From: CAIQQQ01 sp040399685
Lineage (GTDB): Bacteria > Pseudomonadota > Alphaproteobacteria > Acetobacterales > Acetobacteraceae
Direction of reading: 5' to 3'
Length of the DNA stretch: 64,000 bases
Assembly (NCBI GenBank): GCA_040399685.1
Contig: JBBART010000019.1
Location: forward strand, 34,988 to 98,987
Within the stretch, counting starts at the first letter, position 1. The number at the start of each line of letters is the position of its first letter. The notes below the pieces were generated by a model. It did not search any database. It worked only from the letters and a program-made list of their open reading frames with translations, and was not told the DNA's origin. The position numbers were made by a program, and so were the translations under genes. Below, piece by piece: positions 26,945-35,321 of this stretch.

Positions 26945-27511
26945 ATGCCAAAATCGACGCCCAGCAAACACGCAACCGTGGTCTGGCACGGCACCACCAT
27001 CCTGTCGGTTCGCATCGGCAACACCGTGGCCCTTGCCGGGGACGGTCAGGTGACGCTTGGCAATACCGTGGTCAAGAACAACGCACGCAAGGTGCGTCGC
27101 ATTGGCAACGGCGCCGTGCTGGCCGGATTTGCGGGGGCCACGGCGGATGCGTTCACGCTGCTGGAGCGGCTGGAGGACAAGCTGGAGCGGTTTCCCAACC
27201 AGTTGGAGCGGGCCTGCGTGGAACTGGCGAAGGACTGGCGCACCGACCGCTATCTGCGCCGGCTTGAAGCCATGCTGATTGTGGCGGACCGCGAACATTC
27301 CTTTACCCTGACCGGACAAGGCGACGTGCTGGAGCCGGAAGACGGGGTGATCGCCATCGGCTCGGGCGGCAATTACGCGCTGGCCGCCGCCCGCGCCTTG
27401 ATGGGCATGCCGGGCATGGATGCGGAGGAGGTCGCTCGCCGCGCCATGAAGATTGCCGGTGATATCTGCATCTACACCAATGGCGTTCTCCTCGTGGAGA
27501 CGCTTGCATGA
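26945..27511 (+). CDS. hslV: ATP-dependent protease HslV, peptidase subunit
   Basis: Threonine peptidase of the HslUV (ClpYQ) protease, 188 aa. A short N-terminal propeptide (MPKSTPSKHATVVWHG) precedes the catalytic Thr of TTILSVRIGN; such propeptides are usual in alphaproteobacterial HslV and must be removed. AGDGQVTLGNTVVKNNARKV and IGSGGNYALAAARALM are conserved family blocks. The ATG at 26945 has GGGGCAGG just upstream. The stop overlaps the hslU start by four bases. Confidence 0.96.
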   Translation: MPKSTPSKHATVVWHGTTILSVRIGNTVALAGDGQVTLGNTVVKNNARKVRRIGNGAVLAGFAGATADAFTLLERLEDKLERFPNQLERACVELAKDWRTDRYLRRLEAMLIVADREHSFTLTGQGDVLEPEDGVIAIGSGGNYALAAARALMGMPGMDAEEVARRAMKIAGDICIYTNGVLLVETLA

Positions 27512-28818
27512 ATGACACCCCGAAATTTTCGCCGCGCGAGATTGTGAGCGAGCTGGACCGTTTCATCGTGGGCCAGTCCGCCGCCAAGAAGGCCGTGGCC
27601 ATTGCGTTGCGCAATCGCTGGCGTCGCCAGCAGCTTCCCGAGGGAATCCGCGAGGAGGTGGTGCCCAAGAACATCCTGATGATCGGCCCTACCGGCGTGG
27701 GCAAGACCGAGATTGCGCGCAGACTGGCGCGGCTGGCGCAGGCGCCGTTTCTGAAGGTGGAGGCCACCAAGTTCACCGAAGTTGGCTATGTGGGCCGCGA
27801 TGTGGACAGCATTGTGCGCGATCTCGTGGAAGCCAGCATCGTCATGCTGCGCGACACGCGCCGCAAGGACGTGCAGGCCAAGGCCGAACTGGCGGCTGAG
27901 GACCGGCTGATCACGGCATTGTGCGGTGAACAGGCAGCGACCGAAACACGCTCGAAGTTTCGGCGGATGCTGCGGGGCGGCGAGTTGGAGACCAAGCTGG
28001 TAGAGATCACCATCACCGAGCCACCGCCGCCGCGCATGGATATGCCGAACATGCCGCAGGGCCAGGCGCTCAACATCAACGACGTGATGCGCGGCATGTT
28101 CACCAAGCCGCCCAAGCCCCGCAAGGTGACCGTGGCGGTCGCACGCGAGGCGTTGAGTCGCGAGGAGGCCGACCGGCTGCTCGATACCGAAACGCTGTCG
28201 CGGGACGCGATTATGCATGCCGAGGAAAACGGCATCGTGTTCCTCGACGAGATCGACAAGATCTGCGCCCGCACCAACGGCGGCGCGCGGGGGGCCGACA
28301 TCTCCCGCGAAGGGGTTCAGCGCGATCTGCTGCCGTTGATAGAAGGCACCACGGTGGCCACCAAGCATGGCCCGATGAAGACCGATCATATTTTGTTCAT
28401 CGCGTCCGGCGCGTTTCACATCGCCAAGCCGTCCGACCTGCTGCCCGAGTTGCAGGGGCGCCTGCCGATCCGGGTGGAGCTGGCGCCGCTGTCACGCGAA
28501 GACCTCAAGCGCATTCTGGTGGAGCCGGAGCATTCGTTGCTCAAGCAATACCAGGCGCTGCTGTCCACCGAGGGGGTGACGCTGGATTTCACCGATGAGG
28601 CGGTGGAAGGCCTGGCGGAGCTGGCGGCCGACATCAACGAGCGGGTGGAGAATATCGGGGCGCGGCGGTTGCACACGGTGCTGGAGAAGTTGCTGGAGGA
28701 GATCAGCTATTGCGCGTCTGACCGGGCGGGGACGACGGAGACGGTGACGGCGGCGTATGTGCGCGACCGGGTGGCACCGATGGCGATGAAGGGGGATTTG
28801 AGCCGGTTTATTTTATAG
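27508..28818 (+). CDS. hslU: ATP-dependent protease ATPase subunit HslU
   Basis: AAA+ unfoldase partner of HslV, 436 aa, normal length. It starts MNDTPKFSPREIVSELDRFI, has Walker A GPTGVGKTEIARR, the pore loop GYVGRD, the intermediate I-domain (about 110-240), Walker B GIVFLDEIDKI, sensor region LPELQGRLPIRVEL and the C-terminal MKGDLSRFIL tail, which inserts into HslV to activate it. Translationally coupled to hslV. Downstream lies paired-hairpin element B, which may serve as its terminator. Confidence 0.97.
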   Translation: MNDTPKFSPREIVSELDRFIVGQSAAKKAVAIALRNRWRRQQLPEGIREEVVPKNILMIGPTGVGKTEIARRLARLAQAPFLKVEATKFTEVGYVGRDVDSIVRDLVEASIVMLRDTRRKDVQAKAELAAEDRLITALCGEQAATETRSKFRRMLRGGELETKLVEITITEPPPPRMDMPNMPQGQALNINDVMRGMFTKPPKPRKVTVAVAREALSREEADRLLDTETLSRDAIMHAEENGIVFLDEIDKICARTNGGARGADISREGVQRDLLPLIEGTTVATKHGPMKTDHILFIASGAFHIAKPSDLLPELQGRLPIRVELAPLSREDLKRILVEPEHSLLKQYQALLSTEGVTLDFTDEAVEGLAELAADINERVENIGARRLHTVLEKLLEEISYCASDRAGTTETVTAAYVRDRVAPMAMKGDLSRFIL

Positions 28819-28834
28819 GACTCGGGAAGTAAGA

Positions 28835-28954
28835 GTTCTTTTTTGAGAAAAAGAACCAAAAAACTTCAACACTTTGGTGGTGGGGTGGAGCGATGCCGCG
28901 ACACGCGTCGAAATGAATGAAGTTTTTTTGCTTCTTTTTCTTCAGAAAAAGAAG
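28835..28954. repeat. 120-bp paired-hairpin intergenic element, copy B
   Basis: The left hairpin is GTTCTTTTT/GAAAAAGAAC (28835-28856), followed by CAAAAAACTTCAACA. The right hairpin is CTTCTTTTTCT/AGAAAAAGAAG (28931-28954), preceded by AATGAATGAAGTTTTTTTG. Outer flanks are GGGAAG and CCTTGC. The centre is less self-complementary than in copies A and C. It lies between the convergent genes hslU and typA, next to the typA terminator. Confidence 0.85.
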
Positions 28955-28969
28955 GCCTTGCTGCCAACA

Positions 28970-29003
28970 AAAAAGGGGACCGGTTTTCACCGGTCCCCTT
29001 TTT
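28970..29003. terminator. Intrinsic terminator after typA, bidirectional
   Basis: A perfect 14-bp stem AAAAAGGGGACCGG/CCGGTCCCCTTTTT with loop TTTTCA lies 3 bases from the typA stop. Because the stem ends are A5/T5, it has a T run in either direction and can terminate both typA and transcription coming from hslU. Confidence 0.9.
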
Positions 29004-29006
29004 AGA

Positions 29007-30833
29007 TCAAGCTGCCGTTTCCGAGCGCTTGTTGTTCTTCTTGCGTTCATGCGGGTCGAGGTAGCGCTTGCGGAGGCGAATGGCCGACGGGGTGACTTCC
29101 ACCAGCTCGTCGTCTTCGATGTAGGCAATCGCCTGCTCAAGGCTCATGCGCCGGGGCGGGATCAGCAGCATCGCGTCATCTTTGCCGGCGGCGCGGATGT
29201 TGGTCAGCTTCTTTTCCTGAATGGCGTTCACGTCCAGGTCGTTCTCGCGGGCATGTTCGCCGAGGATCATGCCGGTATAGATGCGCTCGTTCGGATTGAC
29301 GAACAGCGTGCCACGCTCCTGCAGATACCACAGCGAGTACTGGGTGCCTTCGCCGTCATTGTTCGAGATGAGCGAGCCGTTGCGACGGCCTTCCATCTTG
29401 CCCTTCCACGGGCCGTAGCCGTGGAACAGACGGTTCATGATGCCGGTGCCGCGGGTGTCGGTGAGGAATTCGCCGTGATAGCCGATCAGGCCGCGCGACG
29501 GCATCAGGAACGTCAGACGCACCTTTCCGCCACCGGACGGACGCATGTCCTGCATTTCGCCCTTGCGGCGGCTCATCTTCTCGACGACGACGCCGGAGTA
29601 AGGCTCGTCCACGTCGACCAGCACTTCTTCCATCGGCTCTTCGCGTTCGCCGGTCTCTTCGTTGGTGCGCATCAGCACGCGGGGGCGGCCGATGGTGAGT
29701 TCGAAGCCTTCGCGACGCATCGTCTCGATCAGCACGCCGAGCTGCAATTCGCCACGGCCTGCCACTTCGAAGGCGTCCGCTTCCTGCGACTCGGTGATCT
29801 TGATGGCGACGTTGCCTTCGGTCTCACGCATCAGGCGATCGCGGATCTGGCGCGAGGTGACCTTCTTGCCTTCCTTGCCGCCCAGCGGGCCGTCGTTGAC
29901 GCGGAACGTCATCGCCAGCGTCGGGGGATCGACAGGGATGGACGGCAGCGGGTGCATGACTTCCGGGGAGCAGATGGTGTCCGGAATGGTGCTGTCCGTG
30001 AGGCCGGCGATGGCGATGATGTCGCCAGCCTGGGCTTCATCGACCGGCACGCGCTCAAGGCCACGGAACGACATCAGCTTGGTGAGGCGGCCGGTCTCGA
30101 CGATCGTGCCGTCGCCGCGGATCACCTTCAACGGCATGTTGAGGCGGGCGCGGCCCTGCTCGATACGACCGGTCAGCACGCGGCCGAGGAAGTTGTCATA
30201 GTCCAGGATGGAGGCGTTCATGGCGAACGGCGCATCGGAATCCAGAACCGGCGGCTTCACGTGGCTCATCACCAGGTCAAACATCGGCGACAGGTCTTTG
30301 CGCTCGTCATCGAGGTTCACCACGGCCCAGCCCTGGCGGCCCGATGCGTAGAGCATCTGGAAGTCGAGCTGTTCGTCAGTCGCGTCCAGCGAGGCGAACA
30401 GGTCGAAGATCTCGTTGTGGACCTCGTCGGCCCGGGCGTCCTGGCGGTCGATCTTGTTGACGACCACGATCGGCTTCAGGCCGCGCTGCAGCGCCTTTCC
30501 GACGACGAACTTGGTCTGCGGCAGCACGCCCTCGGCGGCGTCCACGAGCACGATCGCGCCGTCCACCATGCCAAGGATACGCTCGACTTCGCCACCGAAG
30601 TCGGCATGGCCTGGGGTGTCGACGATGTTCAGGCGCGTGCCTTTCCAGACCACCGACGTGCACTTGGCAAGAATGGTGATGCCGCGCTCACGCTCCAGAT
30701 CGTTGCGATCCATGGCGCGCTCGGCGACCTGCTGGTGTTCCTTGAAGGTGCCGGACTGCTTGAGCAGCTGGTCAACAAGGGTCGTCTTGCCATGGTCGAC
30801 GTGAGCGATAATGGCGATATTGCGGATGTCCAT
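29007..30833 (-). CDS. typA: Ribosome-associated translational GTPase TypA/BipA
   Basis: EF-G-like GTPase, 608 aa, involved in ribosome assembly and stress adaptation. G motifs are AHVDHGKTTLVD (G1), ERGITI (G2), DTPGHADFGGE (G3) and VVNKIDRQDA (G4). The C-terminal domains carry SRGLIGYHGEFLTDT and GMILGEHARENDLDVN, diagnostic of TypA. The start ATG at 30833 gives MDIRNIAIIAHVDHGKTTLV. It is a single gene with its own terminator at 28970-29003. Confidence 0.97.
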   Translation of the reverse strand: MDIRNIAIIAHVDHGKTTLVDQLLKQSGTFKEHQQVAERAMDRNDLERERGITILAKCTSVVWKGTRLNIVDTPGHADFGGEVERILGMVDGAIVLVDAAEGVLPQTKFVVGKALQRGLKPIVVVNKIDRQDARADEVHNEIFDLFASLDATDEQLDFQMLYASGRQGWAVVNLDDERKDLSPMFDLVMSHVKPPVLDSDAPFAMNASILDYDNFLGRVLTGRIEQGRARLNMPLKVIRGDGTIVETGRLTKLMSFRGLERVPVDEAQAGDIIAIAGLTDSTIPDTICSPEVMHPLPSIPVDPPTLAMTFRVNDGPLGGKEGKKVTSRQIRDRLMRETEGNVAIKITESQEADAFEVAGRGELQLGVLIETMRREGFELTIGRPRVLMRTNEETGEREEPMEEVLVDVDEPYSGVVVEKMSRRKGEMQDMRPSGGGKVRLTFLMPSRGLIGYHGEFLTDTRGTGIMNRLFHGYGPWKGKMEGRRNGSLISNNDGEGTQYSLWYLQERGTLFVNPNERIYTGMILGEHARENDLDVNAIQEKKLTNIRAAGKDDAMLLIPPRRMSLEQAIAYIEDDELVEVTPSAIRLRKRYLDPHERKKNNKRSETAA

Positions 30834-30859
30834 AGGGCGCCTGGATTTGTTGCTGCGAA

Positions 30860-30890
30860 AACCGCGCCGAGGGAGATCCCCGGCGCGGTT
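30860..30890 (-). terminator. Terminator-like hairpin after the PfkB kinase gene
   Basis: A 10-bp GC stem (AACCGCGCCG/CGGCGCGGTT) with an 11-base loop lies about 70 bases beyond the kinase stop; on the minus strand it is followed by TTCGC with TTTT at the stem base. It separates the kinase transcript from typA. Confidence 0.6.
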
Positions 30891-30962
30891 CGTCATATTG
30901 CGTCGCACACATAGTCAATTGAACGCGGCGAGGCGAGCTTAAATCGCCACGTCCGGCGCGGA

Positions 30963-31958
30963 TCAGATCAGCGCAAGGGCTGCGGACAGGTCCGAACGGG
31001 GCCGGGCACCGTATTGGGCGATGACCTCGGCGGCGGCGAAGCTGGCCAATTTTCCACATTGCGCCAGGGACTTGCCGGCTGTGAGGGCGGCCAGGAAGCC
31101 GGCTGCGTAGGCATCTCCGGCGCCGGTTGTGTCGATCACCTCGGCGGTGACAACGTCGACTTCCACCCGCTCGACGCCGCGCAGGATGGTGCTGCCTTCG
31201 GCCCCACGGGTCAGGACGGCCAGTGCCACGTCGGCGCGGGCCAGTTCGGCGGCTTCGGCCCAGGTGTTGGTCTCGTAGAGGCTGGTGATCTCGGTTTCGT
31301 TGGCGAACAGGATGTCCACGTGGTTGGACACCAGGTCGCGGAAGGCGGCGCGGTGGCGGTCGACGCAGAAGGCGTCCGACAGCGAGAGGGCCACCTGGCG
31401 GCCGGCGGCGTGGGCGGCGTGGGCGGCGGCGTAGAAGGCGGCCTTGGCCTCCGACGGGTCGAACAGATAGCCTTCGAGGTAGGTGATGGCGCTGTCGGCC
31501 ACCAAAGCGGTGTCGATCTCGGCCACGCCCAGGGTGACGCAGGCGCCGAGATAGGTGTTCATCGTGCGCTGACCATCGGGCGTGACCATGATGAGGCAGC
31601 GCGCGGTGGGGGCGGCGCCGGTCAGCGGTTCGGTGGGGAAGTGGACGCCGACGGCGGCGATGTCGTGGCGGAAGACGGCGCCAAGCTGGTCGTCGGCCAC
31701 GCGGCCGATATAGGCGACGCGGGCGCCGAGCATGGCGGCCACCGCACAGGTGTTGGCGGCGGACCCGCCGCTGCTTTCGGTGCCGGCGGGCATGGCGGCG
31801 TAGAGTCTGTCGGCGTCGTCGGTGTCGATCAGGGCCATGCCGCCCTTGTGCATGTCATGATGCGTGATGAACGACTCGGGCACCGGGGCCACCACGTCGA
31901 GGATTGCGTTGCCGATGCCGAGAATATCGAACCGTGGCTGGGTGGTGGCGGACGACAT
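30963..31958 (-). CDS. Adenosine kinase-like PfkB/ribokinase-family carbohydrate kinase
   Basis: Cytosolic kinase, 331 aa, phosphorylating a sugar or nucleoside with ATP. Family signatures are GIGNAILDVVAPV at the N-terminus, GGSAANTCAVAAMLGARVAY near 88, and the C-terminal PfkB motif DTTGAGDAYAAGFLAAL with the catalytic Asp and anion hole. The N-terminal GNAILDVVAPV and the YLEGYLFDP block are typical of the alphaproteobacterial group annotated as adenosine kinase. The start ATG at 31958 gives MSSATTQPRFDILGIGNAIL. It is divergent from the EI24 gene. Confidence 0.9.
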   Translation of the reverse strand: MSSATTQPRFDILGIGNAILDVVAPVPESFITHHDMHKGGMALIDTDDADRLYAAMPAGTESSGGSAANTCAVAAMLGARVAYIGRVADDQLGAVFRHDIAAVGVHFPTEPLTGAAPTARCLIMVTPDGQRTMNTYLGACVTLGVAEIDTALVADSAITYLEGYLFDPSEAKAAFYAAAHAAHAAGRQVALSLSDAFCVDRHRAAFRDLVSNHVDILFANETEITSLYETNTWAEAAELARADVALAVLTRGAEGSTILRGVERVEVDVVTAEVIDTTGAGDAYAAGFLAALTAGKSLAQCGKLASFAAAEVIAQYGARPRSDLSAALALI

Positions 31959-32041
31959 GGCAAAACTCCGATAAAACGACCTTAAGGTGCGCCCGCCTAT
32001 CACCGACCACCCCGCCCGGCAACACAGGACCACGCTGCCTT

Positions 32042-32710
32042 ATGTTCACGCCCGTCACCCGCGCCTTTGACCAGATGACCGATCCCGTTTTTCTCGGCGT
32101 GGTGCTGCACAGCGTGGTGTGGTCGGCGCTGGGGTTCGCCTTGCTGGCGGGCGGGCTGTTCTATGGCGGCCATGCCCTGCTGCCGGACCAGGGCTGGCTG
32201 GGATGGCTGGCGGGCGCCGCCGGGGCGGTTGGCACACTTATACTGTCGTTGTGGCTGTTCCTGCCGTTGGCCACCGTGATTGCCAGCCTGTTCGTGGAAC
32301 GCATCGCCGCCGCCGTGGAGGCGCGTTATTATCCGGGATTGCCGCCGGGACGCCCGGCCAGCCTGCTGTCACAGACGCGCGACGCGGCCACGCTGGGGTT
32401 GAGGGTGCTGGCGATGCAGGCGGTGGCGCTGCTGGCCACGCTGGTTCCGCCGCATGTGACGGGCCTGGCGATCGGCTGGCTCATCGCCTCCTGGGCGGTG
32501 GGGCGCGGGCTGTTCGTGCCGGTGGCGATGTTGCGGATGGACCGCCCGACGGCGCTGGTTCTGTATCGGAGCCAGCGCACGACCGTCATTGCGATCGGCG
32601 CGCTGCTGACGGCGGCGGGGCTGGTGCCGGTGCTGAACCTGTTCGCCCCCGTGCTCGGCGTGGCGGCGATGGTGCATGTGCTGCACCGCAGCACCACGCG
32701 GCCCCGTTGA
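32042..32710 (+). CDS. EI24-domain (CysZ-like) integral membrane protein
   Basis: Inner-membrane protein, 222 aa, with about five hydrophobic segments (about 20-45, 58-85, 125-150, 153-168, 178-205). The start MFTPVTRAFDQMTDPVFLGV with later LPLATVIASLFVERIAAAVE and AIGWLIASWAVGRGLF fits the EI24/CysZ family of sulfate-permease-like and uncharacterised proteins. No cys genes are nearby, so sulfate transport should not be assumed. It is followed by bactofilin after 108 bases. Confidence 0.85.
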   Translation: MFTPVTRAFDQMTDPVFLGVVLHSVVWSALGFALLAGGLFYGGHALLPDQGWLGWLAGAAGAVGTLILSLWLFLPLATVIASLFVERIAAAVEARYYPGLPPGRPASLLSQTRDAATLGLRVLAMQAVALLATLVPPHVTGLAIGWLIASWAVGRGLFVPVAMLRMDRPTALVLYRSQRTTVIAIGALLTAAGLVPVLNLFAPVLGVAAMVHVLHRSTTRPR

Positions 32711-32818
32711 CCTTTCCCGCGCCATCACAAAATAGTGTGTCCGTGGTGCGGGTTGTGGCTGCGCAGCCCGGCGTGTTAGGCCATTGTCGTCAACATCTGC
32801 AAGTTGAACGGAGTGTTC

Positions 32819-33460
32819 GTGTTTAAACGCCGTAAACCAGACGAGACGCCGGCCGATGTTTCGTCGCCCGCGCCGAATTCCTTGAACCCTGGCGAGCCGC
32901 AGAGCGCGGCCAACCCGGCGGGCACGGCCGATTCCGGCCTTGGCGTGCCGCCATTTCGCCCCGCCCTATCAAAAGAGGCCTCCCATATGAGCCGTCCGCC
33001 TTTTCCAGCTGCCCCGGCTCCACAGGCTCCGCTGCAACCGCAGGGCGCTCGCCCTGTGACCCAGCCCGGCCGCACGCCGGGCCGTGAGACTGCGGAACGT
33101 CGCACGCTTGTGGTTGGCCGCGGCATCTCGGTGCAGGGCACCGTTCAGGACGCCGAACGCCTGGTTGTCGAAGGCACCGTTGAAGCCTCGATGATCCATG
33201 CGCATGAACTGTCAGTCGCGCCCGGTGGCGTGTTCAAGGGTGAGATCGAGGTCGAGGACGCCGAAGTTGCCGGCATCATCGACGGCACGCTGACCGCACG
33301 CGGCAATCTGATCGTGCGCGCATCCGGCAAGTTGCTCGGCGTGGCGCGGTGCCGCCGCCTGCAGGTTGAAGATGGCGGCCAGATCACCGGCCGCATCGAG
33401 ATGATCACCGAGCCCCGCGCCGCCGATCAGGTTGCGCGTCCGGTCGAGCCGACGTTCTGA
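32819..33460 (+). CDS. Bactofilin-family polymer-forming protein
   Basis: Cytoskeletal bactofilin, 213 aa, that self-assembles through a right-handed beta-helix (DUF583). The N-terminus (about 1-90) is Pro/Ala-rich and disordered; the beta-helix begins near LVVGRGISVQGTVQDAERLV and shows the repeating G-x-[IV] ladder (VEGTVEASMIHAHELSVAPG, GVFKGEIEVEDAEVAGIIDG, LTARGNLIVRASGKLLG). The GTG at 32819 is chosen because GGAG (32810-32813) stands 5 bases upstream; another GTG at 32813 and a TTG at 32804 are in frame. Bactofilins act in cell shape or stalk formation. Confidence 0.92.
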   Translation: MFKRRKPDETPADVSSPAPNSLNPGEPQSAANPAGTADSGLGVPPFRPALSKEASHMSRPPFPAAPAPQAPLQPQGARPVTQPGRTPGRETAERRTLVVGRGISVQGTVQDAERLVVEGTVEASMIHAHELSVAPGGVFKGEIEVEDAEVAGIIDGTLTARGNLIVRASGKLLGVARCRRLQVEDGGQITGRIEMITEPRAADQVARPVEPTF

Positions 33461-33472
33461 GCTGAGACAGTC

Positions 33473-33510
33473 CCCTGCCGGGCCGATTTTGGCCTGGCAG
33501 GGATTTTCTC
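33473..33510. terminator. Intrinsic terminator between bactofilin and MAPEG genes
   Basis: Stem CCCTGCCGGGCC/GGCCTGGCAGGG (one G-T pair) with loop GATTTT, followed on the plus strand by ATTTTCTC. It lies in the 48-base gap between convergent genes and can serve bactofilin directly and the MAPEG gene from the other side. Confidence 0.8.
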
Positions 33511-33883
33511 AGGCGGCTGTGATAAACAGCCCGATGACGCACGCAAAACCGCCCAGCCACATCAGCGAGCGCAGCGTGGCGCGGTCCGCCAGATAGCAGG
33601 CGGTGTAGGCGAGGCGAAACACCACCCAGATTCCGGCCAGCGCGTTCACCGCGCCGGCATTGGCGTGCGCCATGTTCGCCACCAGGACGGCGGCGGCGAA
33701 CGGCGCCAGCGCCTCGAAATGATTGCGGTGCGCCCACTCGGCCCGCTTGCGCCAGCCAATGAGGGTTTCCTGCCACAGGCGCGGCTGGTTGTTGTCCAGG
33801 CCGGACGCCCCCCATTTGGCCAGGCCGGTGGTCAGGATCGGCAGCACGATGGCCACCAGGATCATCCAAAACGAGAAATTCAC
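33509..33883 (-). CDS. MAPEG-family membrane protein
   Basis: Small membrane protein, 124 aa, with four hydrophobic helices, of the MAPEG (membrane-associated eicosanoid/glutathione metabolism) superfamily: NFSFWMILVAIVLPILTTGL, then RAEWAHRNHFEALAPFAAAV (the R-A-x-x-N-x-x-E-x-x-P motif) and FRLAYTACYLADRATLRSL. The GTG at 33883 is preferred because AGGAG lies 8 bases upstream; the frame is open a further 13 codons into the upstream kinase stop. It follows the kinase gene by 11 bases. Whether it binds glutathione is not known. Confidence 0.85.
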   Translation of the reverse strand: MNFSFWMILVAIVLPILTTGLAKWGASGLDNNQPRLWQETLIGWRKRAEWAHRNHFEALAPFAAAVLVANMAHANAGAVNALAGIWVVFRLAYTACYLADRATLRSLMWLGGFACVIGLFITAA

Positions 33884-33894
33884 GGACAGCGCTC

Positions 33895-35286
33895 CTATTT
33901 GTCCAGGCTCAACGGCAGCCACACTGAAAAGGTGGAGCCCTGCCCCACAACGCTTTCGATCACCAGTTGGCCACGGTGACGGTTGACGATGTGCTTGATG
34001 ATGGCCAGCCCCAGCCCGGTGCCGGTCGGCCCGCCACGGCCGCGGCTGCGGGCCTTGTCCACCCGGTAGAAGCGTTCGGTCAGGCGCGGGATATGTTCGC
34101 GGGCGATGCCATGCCCGTCATCGCTCACCGACAGCACCACGCCGGGGCGGGCGGGCCAGCGACCGCCCTGACGGGCAGCACCCGGCTGGGTGAGTGCCAA
34201 CCGCACGGCCACCTTGCCACCCTGCTCGCCGTATTTGATGGCGTTGTCGACGAGGTTCGTGACCACCTGGGCCAACTGGTCGGCATCGGCCACCACCGTC
34301 GGCAGATTGGTCGCCAGATCCAGCGTGAGGTCGATCTGCTTGGCTGCCACCCGTGGCTCGAACCCGGCGACGACGCTTTCGACCAGGGCCGGGAAGTCCA
34401 TCCGCTCGGACGGCGCCTCGTGCTCGGACAGTTCGATCCGGCTGAGGCTCATCAGGTCGTCGATCAGCCGGTTCATCCGGTCGGCCTGCTCGGCCATGAT
34501 GGCCAGGAACCGGATCTGGGCCGGCGGATCGTCGGCGGCGGGGCCTTGCAGGGTGGCGATGAAGCCGATCAGGCTGGCCAGCGGGGTGCGCAGTTCGTGA
34601 CTGGCGTTGGCCACGAAATCGGCCCGCATGCGTTCGACCGCCCGCTCCCGCGTTCGGTCTGACAACACGGCGATGGCCCGGCCACCATCGGCCAAGGGCG
34701 GGTCCATGAAGATGACCGTGGCAGAGAGTTCGCGCGGCACCGGCACCGGCAGGGCGAAGGCCACCATCTGGGTGTTGCTCTGGGCATAGGCGCGGTCGAC
34801 CGCCGCGCGCAGGTCCGGATGGCGGAGCACCGAGGGCATGTCGGCGCCGAAGGCCGCACGGGCAGCGGCGTTGGCGCGCTTGATGCCGCGATCCGCGCCC
34901 AGCACCAGCAAAGGGTCGGGCAGGCGTTCCACAATGGCTTCGTTGGCGGCGAGCAGATGCCCCACCATCGCCGCCCGCGAGGCCAAGGTGCGCGCCAGTC
35001 CTTCGATGTTGCGGGTGACGCGTTCGATGGGCGGCAGCCTTGGGGCCGAGGCGGCGGCCGACAGGGCGGTCGCGTTTTCCAGAGCCGCCTGCCGGACCGT
35101 CTCGGAGAGCAGGTCCACGTCGCGCACCCAGATGGCGGCCAGAACCGTGGCACCGGCCGCACAGGCCAGGGCAGCCAGCAAAGCCGCCTCGCCGGCCAGG
35201 AACCCATCGATCCACAGCACCGCCAACACCGCCGACGGCGTGGCGCAGAGCGCCATGACGACGCCGAGCGCGTGCAACAGCGGCAT
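33895..35286 (-). CDS. PhoR-like membrane sensor histidine kinase
   Basis: 463 aa. Two N-terminal membrane helices (about 8-28 and 32-52) are followed by a PAS domain (about 115-215, VERLPDPLLVLGADRGIKRA), HisKA with NASHELRTPLASLIGFIATL, and HATPase with LAQVVTNLVDNAIKYGEQGG, DDGHGIAREHIPRL and GPTGTGLGLAIIKHIVNRH. The layout matches PhoR of the phosphate regulon, but no phoB, pst or phoU gene is next to it, so the pathway is inferred only from architecture. It lies between the PBP-activator-like gene and the MAPEG gene, all on the minus strand. Confidence 0.9.
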   Translation of the reverse strand: MPLLHALGVVMALCATPSAVLAVLWIDGFLAGEAALLAALACAAGATVLAAIWVRDVDLLSETVRQAALENATALSAAASAPRLPPIERVTRNIEGLARTLASRAAMVGHLLAANEAIVERLPDPLLVLGADRGIKRANAAARAAFGADMPSVLRHPDLRAAVDRAYAQSNTQMVAFALPVPVPRELSATVIFMDPPLADGGRAIAVLSDRTRERAVERMRADFVANASHELRTPLASLIGFIATLQGPAADDPPAQIRFLAIMAEQADRMNRLIDDLMSLSRIELSEHEAPSERMDFPALVESVVAGFEPRVAAKQIDLTLDLATNLPTVVADADQLAQVVTNLVDNAIKYGEQGGKVAVRLALTQPGAARQGGRWPARPGVVLSVSDDGHGIAREHIPRLTERFYRVDKARSRGRGGPTGTGLGLAIIKHIVNRHRGQLVIESVVGQGSTFSVWLPLSLDK

Positions 35287-35321
35287 GCCGCGATCGCGCC
35301 CGGCCAGGGTGGTGGGCCCGC